Below are positions 1-11,945 of a stretch of DNA of 64,000 nt, in pieces. Made by a program: the position numbers and the translations under genes. The notes under the pieces are model-generated. The model had not been told where the DNA came from and did not search any database. It saw only the letters and a list, made by a program, of their open reading frames with translations. Source of the DNA: Taxillus chinensis. Taxonomy: Eukaryota; Streptophyta; Magnoliopsida; Santalales; Loranthaceae. How positions within the stretch are numbered: position 1 is the first letter of the stretch; every line of letters begins with the position of its first letter. Location: positions 5,365,989 through 5,429,988 of the forward strand of contig CM042085.1 of NCBI GenBank assembly GCA_023512835.1. Reading direction: 5' to 3'.

Positions 1-1
1 G

Positions 2-874
2 GAGGGGGGGGAGGACAAGTGGAAGCTCACTGCCTTCCCCGCCTGCTGCGACGCCGTTTTGGCCCACTCCCGCGTCGTCGCCGTCGGGCGGAGAATCTAC
101 GTCCTCGGACGCAATGTCGTGCTCCGGTACGACACGTGGACCGGGACGGTGTCGGAGCGGGCGCCGATGCTCTTCGCGCGGAAGAAGTTCGCCTCCGCGG
201 AAATCGCCGGCAAGATCTACGTCGCCGGCGGGTCATCTGGTACCGCTGCGGTGGAGGTGTACGACCCGGCCACCGACGGGTGGCGCGTGGTGACGGAAGC
301 GCCGAGGAAGCGGTACGGCTGCATCGGGGCTTCGGTCGACGGCGTCTTCTACGTCATCGGCGGCCTGAAGATCGGCTGCACGTGGGACGCGGCGCCGCGG
401 AGCCAGGACGCGCTGGTCTACGCCCGGTCGATGGACATCTACGACGCGGGGGAAGGCGCGTGGCTGAGGAGCCGGATCGTGCCCGGCGGGGGTTGCGTGG
501 TGGCGGCGTGCGCGGCTGCTGGGCGCGTGTACGTGCTGGCGAGCCACGCGCTGGAGCTCACCGTGTGGCGGTTCGACGGGCGGAGGAAGGGGGCGTCGTT
601 CGGCGAGTGGTCGCGGATACGCTCTCCGCCGCTGCCGCCGCAGGTCCGGCTCGACAGCAGCGTGCGGTTCAGCTGCGTGGGGGTCGGCGACAAGGTGGTG
701 TTGGTCCAGGTGCTGGGGTGCATTGATGACTTGTTACGGCGGAGCGGGAGGACCGTACGGGGACTGAGGGAGGGATTGGTTCTAGTGTACGACACCGCGG
801 GTGAGGAGTGGAAGAGAGGGGCGGACCTTCCGGAGGTGATCCGACGCGCCGCCTGCGTGTGCGTGGAGTGCTGA
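2..874 (+). CDS. F-box/kelch-repeat protein, 3' part (5' end outside window)
   Basis: The frame is open from the first bases to a TGA at 872-874 and gives 290 residues with no start, so the gene begins upstream of the window. The visible part is a kelch beta-propeller: successive blades read KIYVAGG (about residue 72) and VFYVIGG (about residue 110), each followed by a VYDP- or IYD-type strand and a conserved W. In plants such propellers sit behind an N-terminal F-box and choose substrates for SCF ubiquitin ligases; the F-box itself would lie upstream and is not seen. The overall pattern (W-K-LTAFP start, then CDAVLAHSR) resembles the Arabidopsis At5g26960 type, from memory only. Base composition is very GC-rich, unlike the AT-rich DNA just downstream. 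Several other frames are also open here because of the GC bias, but only this one carries kelch motifs. Confidence 0.85.
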   Translation, partial: EGGEDKWKLTAFPACCDAVLAHSRVVAVGRRIYVLGRNVVLRYDTWTGTVSERAPMLFARKKFASAEIAGKIYVAGGSSGTAAVEVYDPATDGWRVVTEAPRKRYGCIGASVDGVFYVIGGLKIGCTWDAAPRSQDALVYARSMDIYDAGEGAWLRSRIVPGGGCVVAACAAAGRVYVLASHALELTVWRFDGRRKGASFGEWSRIRSPPLPPQVRLDSSVRFSCVGVGDKVVLVQVLGCIDDLLRRSGRTVRGLREGLVLVYDTAGEEWKRGADLPEVIRRAACVCVEC

Positions 875-2999
875 ATCCTTCCTTGAAAAGGGCTGTTCAT
901 GTTTTTCCTTTTTTTTCTTTTTCGTTTTCCTCGGTTGCTAACTTGCGCTTCGTGGGGGTGGGGGCAGGCGTGCGTGACGCTTTGGATTTGGACGAATCTG
1001 TGTAGCCTGAACCGTCGTTTGTCGGTGTCTGCCCGCGGAATTGGCTGCGCATGTTGAGGTGGCAGTGGTAACATGGGAGGCATGGTCTGTGACTGTGCAT
1101 TGACATGAATATCTTTTTTTTTTTTTTTTTTTGGCGAGCGGGCCAATTTCGGGGTTAAAAAATTTTAATCCTATACGCCTTTTGTTTTGGAGGGTACCGG
1201 GGGCGTAGGGGCCTGCCTATCTATACTCAATTCTTTACCGCAATATCATTAATTTTTACAGCATTTAAAACGATGTATTTTATCCCAAAAGTGTTATCTA
1301 TAATATATTTTATATTTCATTTCCCAAAGGAGTGAAAATGAAATCATTTCGATCTCACCCGTCTTGATTTTGGGTGCGTGTTTTGCTCTGTCACTATCAC
1401 TTGTCACTGTTGCTTTTTAGAGGCAATAGTTGTCTATCTCTTGTACCCCAATCGGGCGAAGCCTCCAAGTGCCCCCTTTTTTTGTTGTGAAAAATGTTTT
1501 TGCTTGTGAAAAACAAGGGGAAAAAAATTACTAGCAGAGTAAATTTTGTTTCTCCACTGTCAAGACATAGATAAGCTTTTTTTAATTTAAGGATACGTTT
1601 GTTACAATAGTATTTTTTTATTAAAAATAATAGGACCGTCAAATTTAATCCTTTATTAGATATGGAATTAGGGTGAAAAAAATAGATAAAAATAAAAAAA
1701 AAAGTTAAAAAAATTATTTTTGATAAGGTGATTGATTAAGTTATACAAGAGATAGAAGAGACATTAAAATTATATTTTTATAAATTAATTACCGGATTAT
1801 AAAAAATTTAAAAGAATACATTATATTTCAGTTATCAAATTTGTCAGTTGTTTTTCTTCTCATGGTTATTTATTTTTGAGGGTAATATTGTTATTTTATT
1901 TTTACTATATATTTTTTGCTCATTTTCATGCCACATTAGGGGAGAAAACTATAACTTTTCATGACTACCTATATCATTTTTTCACCTCTGTCATGTTTTT
2001 CATCTCATCCAAGCTTTCTTACTTATAAAAATATTTATAAGTGATACAAATTCACTCATAACTTTTAAAAATAATTTGACAAATATAGCTTAAGTTTCAC
2101 CTCTAAATTTAGCAATACAGTTATAGCTTCAAATTTTGCTTGCGTAGTCATGCAAAATTGTAAAGCAGGAGATAAGGGTATGCATTTGGATCCAATTTTA
2201 AAGTTTTGTGGTCACATGCGAGTGCATGTTAGCTCAATCGCCATCGGTCCGAATGGGGATGTAGTTAAAGGCATAAATGACGAAGTCACAGGTGACTTTA
2301 ATGGTTGATTTCATCAATTAGTGAAGCACTGCACGCAGGCAGACCCCAAATCACGTGGTGGTTCTCTGTAATTTAGTCATAATATTCGGTGATGCCAAAG
2401 TCTCACCAATCAGTGAGAGTGGGAGGGTGGTGATGCGACCCGCGAGAGCAAAAGATATTGGTGTGTGGGTCAGGCCGAATGTTATATGTTGGCCAATTAT
2501 GGACCCATCCCGTCCGCCAATTTCTGGGCCACTTTGCCCAATTAATCACATCCCATCAAACACTTCGTATTTAAACTTTATTAAGGGAGGCCGTGTTAGG
2601 CTATATTTTATTTTTGTGGGCTTATCCTAATTAAACTTTCTATATAATATAATTAAAAGATAATTCTTTCTCATACAGGGAATGAAAAGGAGGTCACATT
2701 CAAAAGCAAGAAAAGGAAGCGATGATGGAGGGGTAGGGTAGGGTAGGGGGGCGGGTGCAAAAGCAAATTGATGAGGTCAACACCTAAACAATTAGGCAAA
2801 TTGAACTCATTGCTTATTTTTGACTAATCAACATGCGTAAATGTATTACTAATTTGCTACTATACCATAGTCGGCTCCTGTAACAGAAGCCACTATGATC
2901 AAACATAGCTCAGACAACAGGGAGAAAAAAAAAACCTAAATACTATCAGTAGCGGGCGGTCACATGAGGAGCAGCAATTTCCCATTTCTTTGCAATTGT

Positions 3000-3000
<1 letters not shown>
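875..3000. other. Intergenic, AT-rich, no gene seen
   Basis: This is the 3' flank of the kelch gene followed by AT-rich sequence. It holds a 20-base T run near 1111-1132 and a short G-tract cluster near 2729-2754. No open frame here resembles a known protein; the longest are low-complexity or antisense to the kelch gene. Confidence 0.6.
2729..2754 (+). other. Potential G-quadruplex (GGGTA repeats)
   Basis: Four or more runs of at least three G are separated by TA (GGGTAGGGTAGGG, then a longer G run and GCGGG). This fits the usual intramolecular G4 pattern. It is not a plant telomere repeat, which would be TTTAGGG. Confidence 0.4.

Positions 3001-3001
<1 letters not shown>

Positions 3002-3042
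<41 letters not shown>
3002..3042. repeat. (AG)n microsatellite
   Basis: About 20 uninterrupted AG units. Confidence 0.97.
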
Positions 3043-3045
<3 letters not shown>

Positions 3046-3342
3046 TAAAATTGCAGAAAGGAGTTGAAGCAGACAGTCCAGCAATTCTCATGCCCTTCAA
3101 CAAGCTCAGCATGCAGCAGCTGTCTCCTGATGCCAAAATATGTATGCACAAATCCAGGACCAATTCAACCCAACAGAGTTAACAAAAACAAGATACGTTT
3201 GCCACGCATGCAATTCTGGGGAGATATCAGAGTGGGGCAGCGGATACACAACCATAGCAAGATTGCAATGATTCATAATTAATCGATGCCATCCGAAAAG
3301 GCATTACATTTTGGAATTAGGTGGGATATTGAGGCTGGTAAA

Positions 3343-3378
3343 GTGTGTGTGTGTGTGTGGGGGGGGGGGGAGGGGGGG
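3343..3378. repeat. (GT)n followed by a G tract
   Basis: Eight GT units run into a G run broken once by an A. Simple-sequence DNA. Confidence 0.9.
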
Positions 3379-5415
3379 TGTTGTGGTTTGGTGGTGGACA
3401 AAGGGAGAGGAGAGTTGATCAGACAACATCACGTTCCAATTCATGAGTTATTTTAAAGGTATAGGCTAGCTAATTAATGACTTTTCAGCAATGATTTTTT
3501 TTTTTTCTTTCTTAAAAAAAGGACTGAAAACATATATCCGAGAAAGAACTAAATACATTCAAATTAGGCATGGCCAATGCTATCAATCCACTTACTTTTA
3601 GAAGTCGCAGTTACACACAGGTTGAATTGTTTCTAGTTGCACGAAAACTGGGGAATAAATACGGCTTCACTACTCTTGCTCCAACTTGGATGTTGAACTG
3701 CGCTGATTAACATTTTTATTCCATATATTGATCAAAAATCTCATTGTCAAATTGTCTGAATCCAGAAGTTTGGTCAACGCCGTTGCCGCCGCTCAACGTC
3801 CAATCTCCGATAAGGAAATGAATGTCCAGGACTTGTTCCATAATTATCCATAATAGTGACACATGGGCACTATTAGCCTAAGTGTCAGCATATAATTAGT
3901 GTATTATTCAATTACAATTACATACCAGTGATACGATAAACTGTTAGAAAACTTTTTTACGAAACATATCCATTGTTAATAATATTTTTATAATTTAAAA
4001 ATAATTTTAGGATTTTGATAAAAATAATTTACATAAGGTTTTTTAAAATAAAATTTTGAAATAAAAATTGAAGGGAGAATATTCATACTTGAAGCATTAC
4101 TATTTATCTTTTAAATAATTTTTTTAATAAAATTTTGAGATAATAAATAATAAATAATAAATAAAAAAAATATAATTTTGAAGAATAAAAATAGATATGG
4201 AGAATGAGATATGAAAAGATAAACAAAACATATCAAATAATATACTATTCATCACCTAAAATAGAAATTTAAATATAGAGCTAGTACATATATATGTTCT
4301 AGTATTAAGATAAAAAGACTTAAAAAAAGTAAAATTGTCATTAAAAATTAAAACTATTAAATTCAACAATGATAAATGGGTAAATTACAGAGTTACCCAA
4401 TTTAATTCAACAGAATTAAATGTCAAAACATTTAATGTTTAACAAAAAAACTCTAGCTTTCATTTGTCACTTATAGTTAGGGGTGATCAAGAACTAAATC
4501 AAACTGGTGAATTAAATCAAATCGAACCGATTGCACTGAAAAAATGGTTTTTAAAATAAGATTGGTTTATTTGGTTTTTATTTTTGAAAAACTAATAATA
4601 TTCGATTAGTTTGTGGTTTCGGCCATATGATTACTTAATAGACTGAACATACTATTCTGTGATGAATGTGCTTAGATGTTCGTCAATCCTTGTATTTAAT
4701 ATAGTCTGATTGGTTTATATATCTTTTGCTATCCCTATTATGTTGTTTAGCAAGATCTGAACTCGATAATATTTCTCGTATCCTGTGTTTTATTTGTTGG
4801 GTTTTGGACAGTAACATTTCAAATTCAGATTTAATATCTCATTTTCTTAGATGAATATTTAATGTTTTCAAACCATTTTTTGGTGATGAGGAATGTATCT
4901 TTTTTAAAAATTTGTTGTTAAAATTTAAAAACTGATTCAAACTGATGAACTGAACCGAATTTTATGTATCGAACTAAATTAAAGACAGATGGTTTTTAAC
5001 TTTTATTAGTTGGTTTTGGTTTGAATTTTTTCTAAACTGAACGTCTTTGGTTTGATTTAAAAATTATATACAAACCAAATATAAATGCTCTTAACCAAAT
5101 TTAATTTAAAGGGTTATTAACTTAAACTAAATGATTCCTCAATCACATTATTAATCCCAATATTCATGCTAGTGGAAATTTTAACAATCCCTTTGATATT
5201 AATTGTGAGTATAGAGGTAGTTTAAGGGAAAGATTGGATTGAACGAAGTGAAAATATCAAAATAACAATCCCTTTGATATGAAAGGCCTCATTTCACTAA
5301 TAATAATAAATATATAAAAATTATTTACAAGTAAGCTAATAACAATCTATGAAAATAAAATGATTTCACTAATAACAATCTCTTTTTTAATTTGTTCTAT
5401 TTTATAACTTTTGTT
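3379..5415. other. AT-rich intergenic stretch
   Basis: No gene is seen. The sequence is dominated by A/T runs, with one possible MITE (separate entry) and nothing else that can be supported. Confidence 0.5.
4478..5095. mobile_element. Possible hAT-type MITE, decayed
   Basis: The left edge begins TAGGGGTGATCAA, a common start of plant hAT-type MITEs. It is followed by runs based on AACCGA and GGTTT, and later by mirror-oriented GGTTTGG/AAACCAAA segments. The expected right edge (AATGCTC followed by CCCTA) is degenerate near 5083-5095 and no 8-bp target duplication was found. Weak call. Confidence 0.3.
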
Positions 5416-5600
5416 AGAGTAGGTAAACTGATATTCTAATGAGGAATTGACTTTAAAAAATAAAAATAATATAAATTTATGAATATAAAATTATTGTTGG
5501 ATAATTAATTAGTAAATTAATGATTAATTGACTGATATTAAATAAACAAAGAAGAAAAGGTGACGAGTAAAACAATGGTGGGTATTGTCTCAGTTGCCTT
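5416..5600. repeat. Diverged direct repeat, copy 1
   Basis: This begins GAGTAGGTAAA and ends with a segment based on AATAAACAAAGAAGAAAA, ACGAGTAAA, CAATGG and CAGTTGCC. The same order of blocks occurs at 7605-7813, just upstream of the 8.2-kb frame, with many mismatches and small indels. Confidence 0.7.
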
Positions 5601-5854
5601 TATATATTTTAAGTTAATTTTCATAGTTTCCAAAATTTTTTGAATCTTAATCGATAGGATTCGTTTTCATTTTTCGAGATATTTTCTTTTCATTTACTGA
5701 TTTATTTATCATTTCTTTAAGAAAACATAATTTATCTTCACATTATTATGAAAAGGTCAAGCTAAAGCTTAATCTTGGATTATAGGTGTAAGCTCTAATC
5801 ACATGGCTTCACATCAACAATATCTACATGAAACGGATTGCTTACTCCTAGCAC

Positions 5855-5856
5855 TC

Positions 5857-5930
<74 letters not shown>
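5855..5930. repeat. (CT)n(AT)n compound microsatellite
   Basis: About 13 CT units pass directly into about 25 AT units. Confidence 0.97.
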
Positions 5931-5935
<5 letters not shown>

Positions 5936-7604
5936 GACCATTATTATAGGGAATGAATGCTTAAGAAGATACAATTGTCTTAAAATCTATCATACATATA
6001 ATTATACATTAGAATACTTCTGTATATTTCCAAATCAATATAAATCACACAACTATCATATATTAATCTTATACATGTTATGTTTATATCACCATTATAA
6101 CTTTTACGGATCCATGTCTTAGAATCAAATAATAATTCAACCAATAATCAATACAATCCAGACCAAGGGTTTACATCAAGGAATTGAAGGTAACAAAGAG
6201 TGTTCATGTATTGCCAATTTGCTGGTCTTTACCAACACTTGAAAACAATGCTTATTAGAGTAGCGTGAGCAAACAATGCTTAGTATGTAACCTAAACCTT
6301 TATATCACCTTGCAGCCTAACTAAAACTTAGAGTCCACATGTCAAATTAATGCATGTATATACCAGTGCAGTGCTCTAAACTACCAAACAAACCAACAAT
6401 TATATCAAGTCAAGTACTAACAAGAGCAGATGTAACAAATCAAACCTAGCAACAGTGAGATCATACAGCAAACCAAGCCAACCAATGGTTGTCATCAAGT
6501 AATCCTATAAACTAGGTTGTGGCAGTCACTATGAACAACATAAGTCATTTGCACAATCTAGGAGCAACTAATGTCATCCATCAAACCAATAAAATCTCAT
6601 ATCAATGGAAGAGCCAATAGACACCTAACACACTAACATCTCTCATATTAATTAGTAGGGGCAATGGCACCTCAATCAATGATAATATATATCATATTGA
6701 TCAAACTTATATTACTTATCATATCAACTCCCATAAATTAAAAAGTCAAGATAAGCCTCCCACTAATGATACAAATGTCATCTACCAACAACTCTCATAA
6801 TCATATATATAATTTATAGTTTAGACAACAAACCCATACATCAACACAATCAACAACAAAGCAATTAATATCCATTAAGATTATCCAAGCTCCATAACTC
6901 CACATCAATACAATATCAAAATAATACCAAAACAACATAAAAACAATCATTTATTTGTTAAGTTCGCAAATTGTGGGCATAAACCTAGTTGGTTGCATTA
7001 AATTTTTTTGTCAACATTCAATATCTTATAAACATAAAAAAATAATAAAACAAAACTTCTTTGAACTTTAGACTCCTAATTAAAATTTTATATATATATA
7101 TATATATGAATATAAGGACATAAACTAATTAATGAAAGATAAAATAGATTCTTTAGTCATATGATTTATCTCATTTGAGTAATGTTAAATACAAAATCCT
7201 TTTGTAAAAGAATTCACGCACAACTAATATGATAGTATCTTATTAGTTATAACCTACTGATAAAATTTTATCAAATTATTGAATCAATATAATAATATCA
7301 AGACCAAAATATGTGAAAACTTACATATAAATAACTTGCAAATAAACTTTCTCATCTCATTTTGAATCACAAGACAGGACACATAGCCAACTTAGGCTAT
7401 GTTAATGTGATATGTGAGTCAAATATATTTGTTGTTCCGATGGCTTCAAATTCAATGAAAGAGTTGAGCTTGATTGTGTGTAAAGGTTTCTTCGGAGAAA
7501 GATTATATTGAAAATAAAAATAAAATTTTCAAATGGAGTATAAGTACAACAGTTAATTGACACAAAAGGCTTCAATATTCCTTTGCGATGGAATTGTTTA
7601 TTTT
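5931..7604. other. AT-rich intergenic stretch
   Basis: No gene is seen. A short block at about 6965-6995 (TTGTGGGCATA then CCTAGTTG) is echoed at about 7950-7985. It lies in the same order, relative to the preceding direct repeat, as the downstream copy. Confidence 0.5.
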
Positions 7605-7813
7605 TCGAGTAGGTAAAGTGATTTTCTAATGAGGATGAGGAATTGCCTTTAAAAAATGAAAATATTATAAATCTATGAAAATAAAATTAAGATCGGATCG
7701 GATAACTGACGGCATAATTAATTAGTAAATTAATAAGTAGCTGGTGTTAAATAAACAAAGAAGAAAAAACGACGAGTAAAGCAATGGCGGGCATAGTACC
7801 ACCAGTTGCCTTT
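7605..7813. repeat. Diverged direct repeat, copy 2
   Basis: Partner of 5416-5600. It ends about 300 bp before the TATA box of the 8.2-kb frame, so the duplication covers what may be that gene's distal promoter. Confidence 0.7.
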
Positions 7814-8120
7814 TTTTTTTTTCGTTTTCTTTTTGTTATAATTCCATGATAAAAAATATATTATCGGATACAAATGTGCAATAAATTAACTATGATTCGA
7901 AAAAAAAAAGTGAATTGATGATCGACTGCCATATATTAAAAAAAAAAGTTAACGATTTGTGGGCATATATATTATAAGCCTAGTTGCCTATTTCTTTTAG
8001 TTACCTATATTTCTTCTTATCGATCGAGGTCAGGTAAGCAAGGGAACAAAATTTGGAAACAGGTGGTAAAAGAAAGTTGCCTATTTCCTTCAACAACAAC
8101 ATAATTGGAAACTCGAAAAG

Positions 8121-8130
8121 TATATAAATA
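8121..8130 (+). promoter_or_regulatory. TATA box for the 8.2-kb frame
   Basis: TATATAAATA lies about 120 bp before the ATG run at 8244 and about 50 bp before the long open frame starts. The predicted transcription start is near 8150-8160. Confidence 0.45.
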
Positions 8131-8173
8131 TATACCATAATTAATTACCTCTATTCATCCGATACGTCCTTGA

Positions 8174-8833
8174 GAAAGAAACAAATTAAGAAAAGTCGGT
8201 CGCGCGCTGCAGCAACAGTCCAGAGACCGTCACCACCACCACTATGATGATGATGATGATGAGAGTGTTCAAGCAACAACAGCCGCAGCGATTGGTTCGT
8301 GCACTTGCGACGACCCGCATCTCTCGCATCTGTACTGGTACCGCTGCCCCATTCACTGCCGTGAAGCGTCCTTCCCTCAGGCCCACGCCTACATTAATGC
8401 ACCACAACACTACCAGAATCAGCTGCAACCTCATCAGGCGCTGATCGACGGCGGCGGCAACGGCACTGGTGCTGATGATGATCGTTTGAAACAATGGTTG
8501 GAGGATTTGACGGCGGCGATGCTTCCTAAGATGGTACAAGAGCGCTGCTATTCTAAGGATGATACTCATCCTTTAGGAAGCAAAGACGATGATGATGATC
8601 ATCATGAAATGGACTACGAGAGACTGACTTCATTCTTGAGGTACGACAACTCGTTTTTGACGCCCTGGAACTGGAAGCCTAATTGTGATGAGGAGCAACA
8701 CGATGATGATCAAGAAGACAACAATGGGAGTAGTACTGATGATAATGTGGGTGGATCAGCTCGTAAAAATGACAGCAGTACTGGAGGGTTCGTGCAGTTT
8801 CAACCCGGGTCCTTCTCCTATTATTGTGATTAA
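8174..8833 (+). CDS. Unrecognised acidic low-complexity protein; start unclear
   Basis: I do not recognise the family. The frame is open from just after a TGA at 8171 to the TAA at 8831-8833, about 219 codons. It encodes HHHHYDDDDDE, then CTCDDPHLSHLYWYRCPIHC (about 8294-8353), a helix-like LKQWLEDLTAAML (from about 8486), YERLTSFLRYDNSFLTPWNW (about 8612-8671), Asp/Asn/Ser-rich tracts, and ends FVQFQPGSFSYYCD. The mix of conserved-looking Cys/Trp/His residues and acidic tracts looks like real coding sequence. No ATG exists in this frame before 8519. A run of six ATG codons (8244-8261) sits in the +1-shifted frame, so the gene may be frameshifted within the repeat, may have an upstream exon (a donor-like CAGGTAAGC lies near 8032-8040), or may be a pseudogene. 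Nothing directly informs function. Confidence 0.45.
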   Translation, partial: ERNKLRKVGRALQQQSRDRHHHHYDDDDDESVQATTAAAIGSCTCDDPHLSHLYWYRCPIHCREASFPQAHAYINAPQHYQNQLQPHQALIDGGGNGTGADDDRLKQWLEDLTAAMLPKMVQERCYSKDDTHPLGSKDDDDDHHEMDYERLTSFLRYDNSFLTPWNWKPNCDEEQHDDDQEDNNGSSTDDNVGGSARKNDSSTGGFVQFQPGSFSYYCD

Positions 8834-11800
8834 TTAATTAATTAGCAGGTCGGTGGGTTCTGATTTTCTGGGGGAGTTCGGTGGTTGCTCTTGAAGATTA
8901 TGAATTTCCAAATTTCTGAATGCCGGCCAAAGTCATCAGGAGGGTCTAGACGATGGATGGATACATTAGTATCATTTGGAGGAGGCAGCTCCAAGAGACA
9001 ATGATTTTTTTTTTTTTTGGGCTTCATCGTGTGAATTGTCTTCAAACTAAGACTATATATGTTACTCTCTTTGCAATGCACAAATTCAAAGCATACATTA
9101 GTGGCATCGTTTGTTACATAATCTTCATTTGTCCAGAAAAGCAAAATATTGTGTTTCCAAATTGTCAAGGCCAACTGATATGACAGTTAACTGCACTTTA
9201 CTCAATACTACCTTTTTTACTAAAATCAATTTTTACGGTTCTAATGACGTCTGATTTTTTAGATAACCACCCCCCCTTTTTCGCAATGTTAACATAATTT
9301 TCAATGTTTTTTGCTAGATAATTGCCTAAAACTATAGTCCTAGAGCTGTTATCTCAAATCAATCCTTTTGAAATTAAACTTACAAGATGTTATATTTGTA
9401 CGAAATTGAAAGTAAAATAGTCCACATCCCCACATGAGCCAAGGATCTATTCCAGGTCGCAACTGGTCAATAATTTGTCATTTTAAATCTGGTTATTTGA
9501 GTTTGAGGTTTAGAGATGTCTGGAAACTCTGGTTATACAAAAAAAAAAAAAAAAACCAAACAACCGATGCAGAAATCGCATCACACCAGTCAATTTTAAA
9601 TTTTTTCTGGAAATACGAGGGTTGGTGGGATTGTGACGCTAGATTCTAGCCTTCCGGTCGTCGCACATCGATCAAGGGTAAGTGATAAACTGATAATTAT
9701 CAGACATTGAATGCTCCTTCTAAATTCTTTAAATATAAAAAGTCATTATACAACTACAATATATTATTTTACAATTTACTTTCATTTTTATTAATATATT
9801 ATTTATTAATATTATTTATTTTGATTAATTAAGAAGAGGAAGGAGAGAAGAGAATTTTAAAAAAAATACCAAAAAAAATAAACGATTACTTTTTATTTTT
9901 AATGTAATAATTTTTAAATATGAAGAGTTTATTAGAATATTTTTAATATTATTTTTTATTTTATCTTTATTCTTATTAAAATAATATTTTTTATTTTAAT
10001 TTTTTATTATTTTTATTAACACATGTGGATGTGGTGACTTAATAAATGTGAGAAAAAAAATATAATATTAAAAGCAAATAATTATTTTTCATAAATAATT
10101 ATAGCATTTGAGAAATATTTTAGAGTTTGATTTTTATGGGCTAAAAAATATTTTTATCATAACTTATTCAATTTTTTACTGAAATTAGACCCATTAAGTA
10201 CCTTGTCTGGAGAATTTGTTCTTCTGGGATCGGCCCTGTGGCACTTGAAAATTTGAGGAAAATGTCATCTGTTTTATACACTTGGTTTGATAGTTACTGC
10301 TCTTTTATTGACCTATAAAAATCATGTAAGTTGTATATTTTCTGGACAAAAAAGGATCCAATGGGTGGTTTTCTGTTGGTTTTATTTTCTCTATCTTTGA
10401 TGCATGCATTTTCCCTAGAGCATCGTTGTAAATTCTTAAAAGAGCCGTCGCGTCAATGCTTGCATAGATTTTTCATCAGGTGAGGGGTGGATTGGCGCCA
10501 TGAGTGGCATTGAACCATTGATGCCTTTCTTCGCATTATGTTGGAATCATTAGTAAATTCTTAATTTATTGATAATGTAAATAAAACTTTAATGTTTAAT
10601 TTTAAAACTTAATTGTTTTGATCGTGTAGACGCAATAGATTAAAATTTGGGAAAATAGGAGGGTAATAGGAGGAAAGCAATAATTAATATTGTATGTTAT
10701 GAATGAGTTGTTAATTATTATTATTAATAATTTAAAATTAATAAATTTAAATTTAATAATTATATTAATATGATGATAAATCCAAATTGTTATCAAAACT
10801 GTCACTGTTATAATAATATTAAATGAAAATCATTGACGTATGATTAATTAATTAATTTAAATTTAATAAGTTTTTAAAAATATAAGAAAACAATTTTGAA
10901 AGACTTATTTGAAAATTTCAAATACGATACCAAAACTCTAGCTTTTATAATACTTAATAATATGATGAAATTCTAAGTCCACCCCGTTTACTATTTATTA
11001 CCAATTGATCTCATTTATACTTAAGGACTCCTTTGGTATATAGAATGAAATTGTAGGGAATTAAATCATTAAAATAATAAAATTAACATGAAAAATACAA
11101 TAATTTTTTTGATAAATAAAATAATATATTAAAATAAATATTAAAATATTATTATAATTATTAAAATTTATTAAATAAAATTCTTTTCCTCTCTCATCTC
11201 TCCACCTCCCTAAGGCCCAGCCCCACCTCGCTGCCTCCCCCTACCGGGCGATAATAAAAAAGATTTCCCTAAGAAAACATGGAAGTAAGAGGAATGAATT
11301 TTTTTCCTTTTCACGGCAATCTTAATTTCATTTTATTACTAGAAAAAAATATGATTTTTTTTATTTTCTTTTCCTATCAAACATGTCATTACATTTAAAA
11401 AAACATATGTTGGGGTGTTACCTTATAAATTCAAATATGTTCCAAAAGCAAAGTTCTAAACGATCAACTTGCACCAAAGAGTAACACAATGGTTTTAGGG
11501 GCCTGTTTATTTCGTTTAAAATAAATTAAAAGATCTTTATATATTGGCGAATCACATGCGAGGGCAATTCTGTGACAACTACAACAGAAATGAATATTAC
11601 CAGCCTAATTCAAAATAAGCTCAAGAAGAACGCAAATGTATTAGATCCGCAACAACGCTTCAAAAAAAAAAAAAAGAGTAAAGATTTTACAGTTTGAGAG
11701 AGAATGAAAAAAGAAGGAAAATGAAAAAAAAAACGAAAGGGAAAATGGCTTCCACATGTTTCTTCGATCTCTCGGGTTCATATGGCCACTTCGATTACAA

Positions 11801-11945
11801 CTCACAACTAATCTGCAGGTAATAAGAGCTCTGACCTGAGTGATAGACTCATTACAATATTGGTGAATCAATCCCATCTCCCCTCCCCCAGTGTACTTGA
11901 GATTTCAGAAAATGATACCTCGGTTGCTTTGATCTTCTGCCTTAA
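8834..11945. other. Intergenic, AT-rich, no gene seen
   Basis: The 3' flank of the 8.2-kb frame is followed by AT-rich DNA with poly-A/T tracts. The segment at about 11025-11395 starts CCTTTGGTATA and ends TATCAAACATG, which is reminiscent of MITE termini, but no clear inverted repeat could be established. The 3'-UTR of the minus-strand gene at 11946 probably occupies about 11650-11945. Confidence 0.5.

Noticed and set aside
439..1146. Long minus-strand open frames across the kelch gene and its flank.
   Set aside because: They arise from GC-biased codon use of the sense gene and carry no recognisable motif.
5838..6122. 94-residue ORF across the CT/AT microsatellite.
   Set aside because: The N-terminal half is repeat translation and the remainder is AT-rich with no family resemblance.
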